Of a stretch of DNA of 64,000 nt, positions 1 through 8,032 are shown piece by piece. The DNA comes from Litoribrevibacter albus (GTDB taxonomy: Bacteria > Pseudomonadota > Gammaproteobacteria > Pseudomonadales > Litoribrevibacteraceae): assembly GCF_030159995.1 (NCBI RefSeq), contig NZ_BSNM01000016.1, forward strand, positions 496,001 to 560,000, given 5' to 3'. How positions within the stretch are numbered: the first letter of the stretch is position 1; every line of letters begins with the position of its first letter. The notes under the pieces were generated by a model. It ran no database searches, had not been told where the DNA came from, and was given only the letters and a program-made list of their open reading frames with translations. Made by a program: the position numbers and the translations under genes.

Positions 1-22
1 ACAGGAAAATGAGGACTTCCCC

Positions 23-2023
23 ATGCGCCAATCGGCCAGGCAAATCGCAGATCATGCGTCATTCCAAGCCTTTATGAACAGCTACCTGAAAGAAGTTGAT
101 CCCGGCGTCTGGCACCAGGCTAACCACTGGCAACAGCAGACAGACCAAACCCTGTCCGCCACCAGTCATCAGGTGCTGGAACTGAAACTGCCGAGCCAAC
201 ATATCACCCTTGCGGTGGGCGTCAGCTACCGTTCACAAGTGGGTCGCCACACCCTGACTGAAGTGTTCCAAAAACCCTTACATCAATTCGATTGGCAAGC
301 GCTGGATTTTTTCTCCGCGATCTTATTGCTGATCAAAGAACTGTACGCACCTGCGCCGGGTCATCCGCAAAGCGATCAACAACGCAAGAAGGAGCTGGAA
401 CTGCTGGCGCGCCTGATCGAAAGTCAGCAGGTGATGACACGCTACCTTGAACAACGGTTGGACGATCCTAAGTTACGCAACCTCAACTTCATCGATTCTG
501 AACAATCCATTCTGTTCGGTCATTGGCTGCATCCCACTCCGAAGTCCCGTCAGGGCATTCATGACTGGCAACATCAGGACTACAGCCCGGAGCTGTGTGG
601 TGAGTTCCAACTGCATTATTTTTCGGTTGATCGAGCCCTGATAGAACAAGGCTCTATTCTGAGTCAAAGCGCGGAGGCGATTCTGCAACAGATTCTGACT
701 CAGCAAAGTACCGCGATGGATACCCTCAGCCTGCCATTGTCAGAGGATCGTTTACTGATACCAACACACCCATTGCAAGCTCAATGGTTGCTGCATCAGG
801 ATTACATTCAACAACGCATTGCTTCCGGTGAAATTCAGGACATCGGCCCATTAGGCGCCAAATTCACCCCCACCTCGTCAGTTCGCACTCTGTATTCAGA
901 GCAGTTGGATTTCATGGTTAAGTTATCGATTCCGGTGAAAGTGACCAACTCCATGCGGATCAACATGCACCATGAATTGGAAGCCGGCATCGTGGTGGCG
1001 AACCTGTTGAGAACCAGCCAGTTCAGCCACAAATACCCGCGCTTTCAAACCATTGATGATCCGGCCTACGTCTCAGTAACGTTACCTGAGCGTGAAGAAA
1101 GTGGTTTTGAACTGATTATCCGGGAAAACCCGTTCAGCCGTTGCCAACCCAATGCCGACCAGTTGTCCGTGATTTCGCTGGCGGCACTGACTCAGGACGG
1201 CATCACAGAAGACCAGCCGTCCCGACTCTCCCAGTTGATCCACCAATTGGCGGATAATCAACAAAAAGAACAGCAACGCCCCATTGCACAGGTCGCCGCC
1301 CAGTGGCTCGAACACTATTGGCAGTGCGCCATTGAACCGGCCATTCGCCTCTACGACGAGTATGGCATCGCGCTGGAAGCCCACCAGCAAAATTCCCTGC
1401 TGGATGTCACGGACGGCCTGCCCTCCCGTTATTTCTATCGGGACAATCAGGGCTTTTACCTATCGAATGCTCATAAAACCGCCCTGCTGGCGATGGAGCC
1501 ACAACTTGCCAACACCCCGGAGCTGTTTTATGACGATGAGATGATTCTCAACCGCTTCAGCTATTACCTGATCGTCAACCAATTGTTTTCCGTCATTAAC
1601 CGCCTGGGCATCGATCAATTACTGCCGGAACATCAGGCGCTGGAACTATGCGTCGGCTGGTTAGCGATCTTGGAAAAACAACTCACCGGACAAGGAAAAA
1701 GGCTGGTCGAAAGCTTACTCAGCCAGCGCGACATAGCCTTTAAGGGCAACCTGTTAACCCGTATCCACGATGTGGATGAACTGCAGGCCGATCAGGAATT
1801 GGCGGTTTACACCAAAATCAAAAACCCGTTCCGGGCCATCGCCTTTGCCCAAGGGGTGGTCACCAGCGAGACCGATTCAGGCCAGCGTTTAGATGATCAA
1901 GGCACAGCCACGGCAGCTCATACCCTGCATCTGAATGCCTTGATTTCTGCCTCTGAACGGGGTTCCGCCACGCACTTTTCCGATGTGTCCGAGACAACCG
2001 GAGGGCAACGTGAGTCAGCTTAA
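23..2023 (+). CDS. asbA: NIS siderophore synthetase, AsbA-like
   Basis: This is a 666-residue IucA/IucC-family (NIS) synthetase. The family uses ATP to activate a citrate carboxylate and condense it with an amine; AsbA of the petrobactin pathway joins citrate to spermidine. Family landmarks visible are GHWLHPTPKSR near residue 165, IPTHPLQ near 250, the SSVRTL stretch near 285, KVTNSMRINM near 305 and LEAHQQN near 450. The start is supported by GAGGA eight bases upstream. It is followed without a gap by the second synthetase and by asbC, a carrier protein and asbF homologues, and this context makes petrobactin-type chemistry more likely than aerobactin. The operon may begin upstream of the window, so its promoter and any Fur box are not visible. 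Which of the two synthetases acts first is inferred from order only. Confidence 0.88.
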   Translation: MRQSARQIADHASFQAFMNSYLKEVDPGVWHQANHWQQQTDQTLSATSHQVLELKLPSQHITLAVGVSYRSQVGRHTLTEVFQKPLHQFDWQALDFFSAILLLIKELYAPAPGHPQSDQQRKKELELLARLIESQQVMTRYLEQRLDDPKLRNLNFIDSEQSILFGHWLHPTPKSRQGIHDWQHQDYSPELCGEFQLHYFSVDRALIEQGSILSQSAEAILQQILTQQSTAMDTLSLPLSEDRLLIPTHPLQAQWLLHQDYIQQRIASGEIQDIGPLGAKFTPTSSVRTLYSEQLDFMVKLSIPVKVTNSMRINMHHELEAGIVVANLLRTSQFSHKYPRFQTIDDPAYVSVTLPEREESGFELIIRENPFSRCQPNADQLSVISLAALTQDGITEDQPSRLSQLIHQLADNQQKEQQRPIAQVAAQWLEHYWQCAIEPAIRLYDEYGIALEAHQQNSLLDVTDGLPSRYFYRDNQGFYLSNAHKTALLAMEPQLANTPELFYDDEMILNRFSYYLIVNQLFSVINRLGIDQLLPEHQALELCVGWLAILEKQLTGQGKRLVESLLSQRDIAFKGNLLTRIHDVDELQADQELAVYTKIKNPFRAIAFAQGVVTSETDSGQRLDDQGTATAAHTLHLNALISASERGSATHFSDVSETTGGQRESA

Positions 2024-4043
2024 CCCGATGGAACAGGCAGAGCTGCTGACCCAGAAGCCAGTTTATGCAAATACCAAACGAAGCACTTCTAAACAAAGTG
2101 CTCCTAAGCAAAGCACTTCTAAACAAAGTGCTCCTAAGCAAAGCACTTCTAAACCAAGCGCTTCTAAACCAAGCGCTTCTAAACCAAGCGCTTCTAAACC
2201 AAGCGCTCCTAAGCAAAGTACTTCTAAACAAAGCACTCCTGCCGAGCGACGGGTCATTCGTCAGTTGTTCGAAGCCCTACTGTTCGAGCAGGTAATTGAC
2301 TACCAATTTACGCCTCGCACCGATGCGCCGGGGGTGTTCACCTTTTCTCTGGGTGACATCGATTATCAGGCAAGAGGCTATATCGCTGGCTTCAGCCGCA
2401 TTCGTCTGGATCAGGACAGCGTGGTTAAGTGCTCATCCGATGCAGAACACACGGCGTCGCCCGAATTAAGTGACATACTGAACGCGCTGCCGACCACCCC
2501 AGCGATTAAACGCAAGCTCTCAGAGCAGCTGGCTCAAACCATTTACTTGTGTCAGTGGAATGCCGAGCACTTACCACCCCGTGGTCGTCGAGCAGAGCTG
2601 GACTATCCGACGCTGGAATCTCAGCTCGACGAAGGTCACCCTTATCACCCGTGTTTTAAAGCCCGAACCGGCTTTTCAGTGGCCGATCATCAAGCCTACG
2701 GGCCTGAATGTGCCTCGCCCATACAATTGCACTGGTTGGCGGTTCGGCGGGATCTTATCTCACAAAGTTTACCGCCTATCTTTTCGTGCGTGCCATCATC
2801 ACCCGAACAATCACCACAAGAGCAATCACCACAAGAGCAATCGTCATCAGCACTGGACGATCTGCACTTCTGGCAACAGGAAATCGGTCTGCCCGGTTGG
2901 CTCGACCTTCAGCAACGGATGAATACCGCCCGTCTCAGTTGGCGCGACTACACCTTGCTGCCAATTCACCCGTGGCAATGGCACAACCTCAAAACCAAGG
3001 CACTGGCAGAACCCTTAGCCACGGATGAACTGGTGCATCTCGGCGCGGCCGGCGATCTCTATCAGGCCACTATTTCGGTGCGCTCGCTGATCAACATCAG
3101 CCGCCCGGAGAAAGCCACCATTAAATTACCGATGAACATGATCAACACCTCGTCGCTGAGAAAACTGACACCCCATTCGGTGTGTTCGGCACCGGCCATT
3201 TCTCACTGGTTACATCAGGTGGTGAGCAAGGATCAGTTCTTTCAACAACACCCGCTCATTTTGTTAAATGAGTTCGCAGGCATTCTGGTTGAGGATCAGG
3301 GCGACCATTGGCAATCCGTATTGAGCGGACAACTGGGAGTGATCTTCCGGGAAAGCCTCTTTCCGTATCTCAAGCCGCAACAACAGGCCCTGCCGTTTAC
3401 CGCCATTTACGCTCAGGAACACGATGACCAACCGCTGATTCAACCCTGGATTGAGCGTTACGGGCTGGAAAACTGGTTCAGCCAATTGATCGACGTGGCC
3501 GTCATTCCCGTCTGGCATCTACTGGTGAAACACGGACTGGCGGTGGAAGCCCACGGCCAGAACATGGTGCTGGTTCATCAAGATGGCAGGCCTCAGGCAC
3601 TGATCCTGAGAGACTTCCACGAAAGTGTTGAATACGTGGAGGATTACCTCGCAGAGCCGGCATTAAAGCCCGATTTCGAACAGCTGAACCCCTGCTACCG
3701 CGAGGCTCCGGACAACGAATACTATTGGATGTCGTCTGTGGAAGCACTGCGCGAACTGATCATCGATACCCTGTTTGTGTTCAACTTATCGGAGTTGGCC
3801 TGCGTCTTTGAACGTCACTTCGACGTCACTGAAACAAGCTTCTGGCAAACCATTTATCAACGCTTGCAGGCATACGCCAAACAAGGCCATTGCAGTCAAT
3901 CACGGCTGGATCGGATGCCAATCAATCAGCGTGAGATTTCCACCGAATCCCTGATCGCCAAGAAGCTGGCCGATGTCGAAGAAGACCACTTCCATCACGC
4001 CATCAACAACCCGTTTGCTGGCTTGCCGCCGCTCTCAGTTTAA
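2010..4043 (+). CDS. asbB: NIS siderophore synthetase, AsbB-like, with repeat-rich N terminus
   Basis: This is the second IucA/IucC-family synthetase of the cluster, about 677 residues. In the petrobactin pathway AsbB adds the second spermidine (or dihydroxybenzoyl-spermidine) arm to the citrate intermediate. Family motifs are HPYHPCFKARTGF near residue 205, PIHPWQWH near 310, SVRSLINISRPEKATIK near 345 and VEAHGQNMVL near 510. I chose the GTG at 2010 because GGAGGG lies just upstream at 2000-2005; it overlaps the end of asbA. An ATG at 1983 has no such site. Residues about 25-77 are a low-complexity Lys/Gln/Ser/Pro repeat absent from the catalytic core, and a second short repeat (QSPQE) lies near residue 270. 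Both look like linker expansions rather than functional domains. Confidence 0.87.
   Translation: MSQLNPMEQAELLTQKPVYANTKRSTSKQSAPKQSTSKQSAPKQSTSKPSASKPSASKPSASKPSAPKQSTSKQSTPAERRVIRQLFEALLFEQVIDYQFTPRTDAPGVFTFSLGDIDYQARGYIAGFSRIRLDQDSVVKCSSDAEHTASPELSDILNALPTTPAIKRKLSEQLAQTIYLCQWNAEHLPPRGRRAELDYPTLESQLDEGHPYHPCFKARTGFSVADHQAYGPECASPIQLHWLAVRRDLISQSLPPIFSCVPSSPEQSPQEQSPQEQSSSALDDLHFWQQEIGLPGWLDLQQRMNTARLSWRDYTLLPIHPWQWHNLKTKALAEPLATDELVHLGAAGDLYQATISVRSLINISRPEKATIKLPMNMINTSSLRKLTPHSVCSAPAISHWLHQVVSKDQFFQQHPLILLNEFAGILVEDQGDHWQSVLSGQLGVIFRESLFPYLKPQQQALPFTAIYAQEHDDQPLIQPWIERYGLENWFSQLIDVAVIPVWHLLVKHGLAVEAHGQNMVLVHQDGRPQALILRDFHESVEYVEDYLAEPALKPDFEQLNPCYREAPDNEYYWMSSVEALRELIIDTLFVFNLSELACVFERHFDVTETSFWQTIYQRLQAYAKQGHCSQSRLDRMPINQREISTESLIAKKLADVEEDHFHHAINNPFAGLPPLSV
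2082..2240 (+). repeat. 15-nt in-frame tandem repeat in asbB
   Basis: There are ten full copies and one partial copy of a 15-nt unit. The forms AGCACTTCTAAACAA and AGTGCTCCTAAGCAA alternate first, then AGCGCTTCTAAACCA variants follow. Each unit encodes five residues of the type S-T/A-S/P-K-Q/P. The first two units recur as a 30-nt pair, which indicates recent slippage or unequal crossing over. The frame is kept throughout. Confidence 0.95.
2808..2846 (+). repeat. Second 15-nt in-frame repeat in asbB
   Basis: Two exact copies of CAATCACCACAAGAG (2808-2822 and 2823-2837) are followed by the start of a third. They encode the QSPQE repeat in a surface-type linker between the conserved blocks of the synthetase. 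It has the same unit length as the N-terminal array of the same gene. Confidence 0.9.
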
Positions 4044-4074
4044 TTTTCCGCCTTGATATTTTTGAGGACGTTCC

Positions 4075-5445
4075 ATGTTTTTTGTAAATGACGATTACTT
4101 TGACCAAGGCTATCTGGCCCAACAACAGTCCACCTTTGAGCAGCTAACGCTCTCTTCTGAATCACGTATTGCGGTGTGTCTGGAAGATACTGCGCTGTGG
4201 TTGGCGCTCTGTTTCTATCTAAAGTCCATTCAAGCGTCGGTGATGCCGATTCATCCCGCCATGCCGAAAGAGGCGGCGCTACGAATGGCCCAAAAAGCAG
4301 GCTGCAGCCGGTTGTTCTATCACGGTTTAGAAACTGAACATACCTGCACAATTGATACAGAAAGCAACACGATCAACAATTTTACCAACTCAATCAACGA
4401 AGTTAATAACATAAAGCGTGATTCTGGTGTATTGATTCAAATGAGCTCCGGCACCACCGGCGAGCCTAAGTGCATCGACCGCAGCTGGCAATCCATCGAC
4501 CGGGAAATTGAAAGCTATCTGTCGGTATTTACCCTGCCGAATCAGATGACGCCTTTGATTGCCTGCCCGGTGAGCCACTCCTACGGCTTAATCTGCGGTG
4601 TGCTGGTGGCCTTAGCTCGTAAAAAAATGGCACGCGGTCAGACGCCGAGAGTCATTACCAACATCAACCCCAAGTATCTGGTGAAAACCATTCAGGGGGC
4701 AGACAAACCACTGTTGTACACCTCACCGACCATGCTGCAAGGGGTGTTGCGCTTACTGCCTAAAGAACAGAAATTACATGCGGCGATGTCATCAGGCACG
4801 ATTCTGCCAAAGCACACCTTTGACCAGTTTTCGCCACGCATCGAGCATTTCTTCCAGCAATACGGCTGCTCCGAAGCCGGTTGCATCACCATCAATCAAA
4901 ACATGACGTCGGCCATTGACGTGGGTACACCACTTCCGCATCTGAGCGTAACGGCTGGCAACTCGGCCGATGCACCGGATGAAGTGGTGGTGACCACAGA
5001 CGCCGGACAGGTTATCCACACCAACGATCTTGGTTATCTGAACGTGGATGCGCAAGGGCAAGCCATGCTCAGTTTCGTCTCTCGCCTCGATGACACCATC
5101 ATAGTGGCCGGGCTGAATGTTTATCCGCAAGAAGTGGAAGACCTGATTCTCAGTCATCCCCACATCACCGATGCGGTGGTTTTCAAAGTGGAAGACAAAT
5201 ACGCCGGGCAGCGCGTTGGCCTGCAATTCACGGCACAGCAACATATTGAACCGTCTGAACTCAGAGCTTGGTGCCAGGCCAACCTCGCCAGCTTCCAGAT
5301 TCCTCAGTACTTCGATCAGGTGGAACAGATCGAACGTCTGGCCAACGGCAAGGTGAATCGAAAACAGATCGCCCAAACCTTTCAGGAAACCCAGACAAAA
5401 AACGCGCGGGCCAGAGCGCAATCTGCAAATACTCAGCCCGCCTGA
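4075..5445 (+). CDS. asbC: Aryl-AMP ligase, AsbC-like (3,4-dihydroxybenzoate activating)
   Basis: This 456-residue protein belongs to the ANL adenylate-forming superfamily. AsbC adenylates 3,4-dihydroxybenzoate and loads it on the AsbD carrier protein. The phosphate-binding loop is MSSGTTGEPK near residue 123, the YGCSEAG motif is near 263, and the hinge and C-terminal domain follow with VAGLNVYPQEVEDL near 345. The catalytic-lysine segment NGKVNRKQI is near 425. The start is preceded by GAGGA at 4062-4066. It sits between the two synthetases and the carrier-protein gene in the same order as the Bacillus asb operon. Substrate choice is inferred from the asbF neighbour, which makes 3,4-dihydroxybenzoate; a 2,3-dihydroxybenzoate ligase would instead be expected next to entABC-type genes, which are not seen. 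Confidence 0.85.
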   Translation: MFFVNDDYFDQGYLAQQQSTFEQLTLSSESRIAVCLEDTALWLALCFYLKSIQASVMPIHPAMPKEAALRMAQKAGCSRLFYHGLETEHTCTIDTESNTINNFTNSINEVNNIKRDSGVLIQMSSGTTGEPKCIDRSWQSIDREIESYLSVFTLPNQMTPLIACPVSHSYGLICGVLVALARKKMARGQTPRVITNINPKYLVKTIQGADKPLLYTSPTMLQGVLRLLPKEQKLHAAMSSGTILPKHTFDQFSPRIEHFFQQYGCSEAGCITINQNMTSAIDVGTPLPHLSVTAGNSADAPDEVVVTTDAGQVIHTNDLGYLNVDAQGQAMLSFVSRLDDTIIVAGLNVYPQEVEDLILSHPHITDAVVFKVEDKYAGQRVGLQFTAQQHIEPSELRAWCQANLASFQIPQYFDQVEQIERLANGKVNRKQIAQTFQETQTKNARARAQSANTQPA

Positions 5446-5458
5446 TCAGGATGCCCTA

Positions 5459-6904
5459 ATGAACACTGTACCAACACTGACCCAAGCTCAAATCATTCAA
5501 GCGATTTATGACGTGTTGAATGAGCACATGATGATTCCGCAAATTGATGCCTTTCACCCAGAGGCGAAACTTAATCAGGATTTATACCTCGATTCGGTCT
5601 TGGTTTTGGAGCTGATTCTGAATCTGGAAACCGAGCTGGGGCTCGATATTCCCGACGACGCACTGACCAAAGACGACTTTGAAACCGTTGCGAATCTCGC
5701 TGACTTTTTGCTGACCAAGAAACATCAGGATAACGCCGTAACTGCGACCTCTGAAACGCCACTTGGAATCACTGAAACACCAGCGGAAGCAACGCCGGAC
5801 GCTTCATCTGACGAGGCCGAAGAAGAGTTGGACATCAAGGTACACTGCTTTGTCAGCTGCATTTGCGACATTCTGAAACCAAGCCCGCTGGTGGATCACC
5901 GCCCGTTTTATTTCGGGGTGTGGGATGCCGATATCGTAATCAACGACCAGCACCAGTTGGATTACCACTCCGACACCATCAACCATGACAACTTCCGTCA
6001 TTGGTACAAGGCCTTGTATTCGGTGGATGTCGAGCCTTGGTACGATCCGTCACAAAGTAAGGACGCCAACATCAACACCTTACTTTCGCTGCTGGACAGC
6101 AAAAGCGATCACCAGCGGGTGATGGTGATGATCGATATGTACCGCCTGCCGGAGCGCGAGAACAAGTTCAATCAGAACCCCTTCCCCCATTACGTGATGC
6201 TGGAAACCACCGAAGACCCGAATGAATGGCTGATGCTCGATCCGGATTTCCGCTGGGAAGGCCGTCTGCCGAAAGACAAAATCCTGCATGCCATTGCATC
6301 ACCGGCGGTCGCCGGCGGTTATCACTTCGACAGCCGACAGATTCAAGCCACCTCCGATGAGGCCATCCGGGATTATTTCATCGACAGCCTGATCCCGGAT
6401 CACAACCCGATGACCGACGCCGTGCGAGCTGTGGTCACTCATCACCAGCAGCAGGATCAATTCGCCCAACTGCCGGATGCCTTAAAGCAACTGCCGGTAC
6501 TGGCCATTCGAAAATACGCTTACGAACACGGCCTTGCCTACTTCTATCTGGCCTTGGGTTACGATCTGGACGCTGAGCAGGACAACGAATTTGAAGACCT
6601 TTGTGTGATCATCGAACAACTGGTCGAGAGCTATAAGCTGGTCCAATACCGAGCTATGAAGCTGGCCAAAGCCGATAGCCTTGGAGATCAGAAGCAACCA
6701 CTGCTGGATGAAATCCAGACCATTCTGGATGAACAGGACGCCCGCGAATTCCAGGTCAAAACCCGCCTGAATGAACTCTTTAACGATTGGCATCAGCGCA
6801 CCTTCAATGTCGATACCGTCCATATCGACACCGTCAATGTCGACAGCCAGACTGGCCATGCAGTATCAGTAAACATGGATCAACCGGAGGCGGTGCCCGC
6901 ATGA
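5459..6904 (+). CDS. Fused aryl carrier protein and AsbE-like condensing protein
   Basis: The first 85 residues form an acyl/aryl carrier domain with the phosphopantetheine serine in LYLDSVLVLEL (Ser46). A Glu/Ala/Thr-rich linker (about 90-120) follows, then a domain of about 330 residues starting KVHCFVSCICDILK that matches the AsbE type, a BtrH-like fold with conserved Cys and His. AsbE moves dihydroxybenzoate from the carrier to the spermidine amine. In Bacillus asbD and asbE are separate genes; here they form one 481-residue chain. The start is supported by AGGA at 5448-5451. The last 30 residues carry a small NVDTV/HIDTV repeat (15-nt units, about 6804-6846). The stop overlaps the asbF start as ATGA. 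No frameshift is needed to read through the fusion. Confidence 0.82.
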   Translation: MNTVPTLTQAQIIQAIYDVLNEHMMIPQIDAFHPEAKLNQDLYLDSVLVLELILNLETELGLDIPDDALTKDDFETVANLADFLLTKKHQDNAVTATSETPLGITETPAEATPDASSDEAEEELDIKVHCFVSCICDILKPSPLVDHRPFYFGVWDADIVINDQHQLDYHSDTINHDNFRHWYKALYSVDVEPWYDPSQSKDANINTLLSLLDSKSDHQRVMVMIDMYRLPERENKFNQNPFPHYVMLETTEDPNEWLMLDPDFRWEGRLPKDKILHAIASPAVAGGYHFDSRQIQATSDEAIRDYFIDSLIPDHNPMTDAVRAVVTHHQQQDQFAQLPDALKQLPVLAIRKYAYEHGLAYFYLALGYDLDAEQDNEFEDLCVIIEQLVESYKLVQYRAMKLAKADSLGDQKQPLLDEIQTILDEQDAREFQVKTRLNELFNDWHQRTFNVDTVHIDTVNVDSQTGHAVSVNMDQPEAVPA

Positions 6905-7758
6905 AACTGTCGATCTGTACTATCTCCTTCCGACATCAGTTAGTGTCCATCGACCAACTGGTGAACTGGGCCCGCGCCAATCATTTTCAAGGCATTGAGC
7001 TGTGGGGCGTGCATGCCAAGAATCTGGCCGAGCAACCGAGCTACAACAAAGACTGGTTGGCCGGATTCGGGTTATCCGCATCCATGATCAGCGATTACCT
7101 GCCCTTACAAGGCCCGGAAACGGCCGCGTTCCAAAAGGTTCAGCAGTTATGTTTGCTGGCCAAGCACTGGGGCGCCACCAAGCTTCGTACTTTTGCCAGT
7201 AATCTCGGCAGTCATCAAGTGACCGAAACAGAACGGCAGGACATCACACGCCGCATGCGTGATATCTGCCAATGGACAGCGCAACACGGCATCACCCTGA
7301 TTGTGGAAATCCACCCCGGCACACTGGCGGATACAATGGCCTCGACGCTGCGCTTGCTTGAGGATGTCAATCAACCCAATCTCAAGATCAACTTCGACGT
7401 GCTGCACGTTTGGGAATCGGGGGCCGATCCCGTTGAGGCCTTCCAGTTACTGAAACCGGAGATCGAACACTTCCACCTCAAAAACATCAGCTCGGCGGAT
7501 TTACTGAGCGTATTTTCCCCGCCCAATGTCTATTCCGCCTCGGGCAGTCGTGAAGGTCTGGTGCCCCTGTTTGAAGGGGCGGTGGATTACCAGCGCTTCC
7601 TGGAATATGTCATGCAACAACCCGACAGCAAATTCCATCACATGGATGCCTCGCTGGAATGGTTTGGCGACCAATGCAAACAAACACTGAGTCAGGATCG
7701 CTATAACATTCAGCGTCTGGAGCAACAATTCGATTTACCGCAACGCATTGTAAATTAA
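6901..7758 (+). CDS. asbF: 3-dehydroshikimate dehydratase, AsbF-like
   Basis: This is a 285-residue TIM-barrel protein of the xylose-isomerase-like/AP-endonuclease-2 superfamily. AsbF converts 3-dehydroshikimate to 3,4-dihydroxybenzoate, the catechol unit of petrobactin. Metal-ligand and active-site strands visible are GIELWGVH near residue 34, IVEIHPGTLADT near 137, NFDVLHVWE near 165 and EHFHLKNI near 190. The length fits the family (about 280). The start ATG at 6901 overlaps the previous stop (ATGA) and has GGAGG at 6885-6889. A longer upstream reading in the same frame is an overlap with the fused gene and was not used. It is the last gene of the operon; no exporter or receptor gene follows. 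Confidence 0.87.
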   Translation: MKLSICTISFRHQLVSIDQLVNWARANHFQGIELWGVHAKNLAEQPSYNKDWLAGFGLSASMISDYLPLQGPETAAFQKVQQLCLLAKHWGATKLRTFASNLGSHQVTETERQDITRRMRDICQWTAQHGITLIVEIHPGTLADTMASTLRLLEDVNQPNLKINFDVLHVWESGADPVEAFQLLKPEIEHFHLKNISSADLLSVFSPPNVYSASGSREGLVPLFEGAVDYQRFLEYVMQQPDSKFHHMDASLEWFGDQCKQTLSQDRYNIQRLEQQFDLPQRIVN

Positions 7759-7786
7759 GTCACTCTTACCAAACACACGATGCCAT

Positions 7787-7828
7787 ACGCACAGTAATAA
7801 ACGCACAGTAATAAACGCACGATAACAA
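7787..7828. repeat. 14-nt intergenic tandem repeat
   Basis: Two exact copies of ACGCACAGTAATAA (7787-7800, 7801-7814) and one degenerate copy (7815-7828) lie in the 274-bp gap between asbF and vgrG. The rest of the gap holds a possible weak hairpin with arms GACGTTT (7958-7964) and AAACGTC (7999-8005) just before vgrG. I see no convincing terminator or promoter there. Confidence 0.85.
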
Positions 7829-8032
7829 ACCCGACCGACTTGTACGAATGTGGAAACAATCGTCAAGCGCCCGTGTTTGCTTGACCGGCTTGCTAAATTG
7901 AACTAGAAATAGGGGGTCTTATTCAGGTTTTTACACTCTGATTTTCATACAGTTTTTGACGTTTCAGCCTATAAATTAAGAAACCTCTTAACAACAGAAA
8001 ACGTCTTCGTTGCCTTTAAATGGATATTAGCA

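Noticed and set aside
2082-2240. CRISPR-like array
   Set aside because: Units are 15 nt, contiguous without spacers and in frame with asbB.
1860-2295. Overlapping long frames on both strands across the asbB repeat
   Set aside because: They are by-products of the repeat; the asbB frame is continuous with conserved domains and has a good ribosome-binding site.
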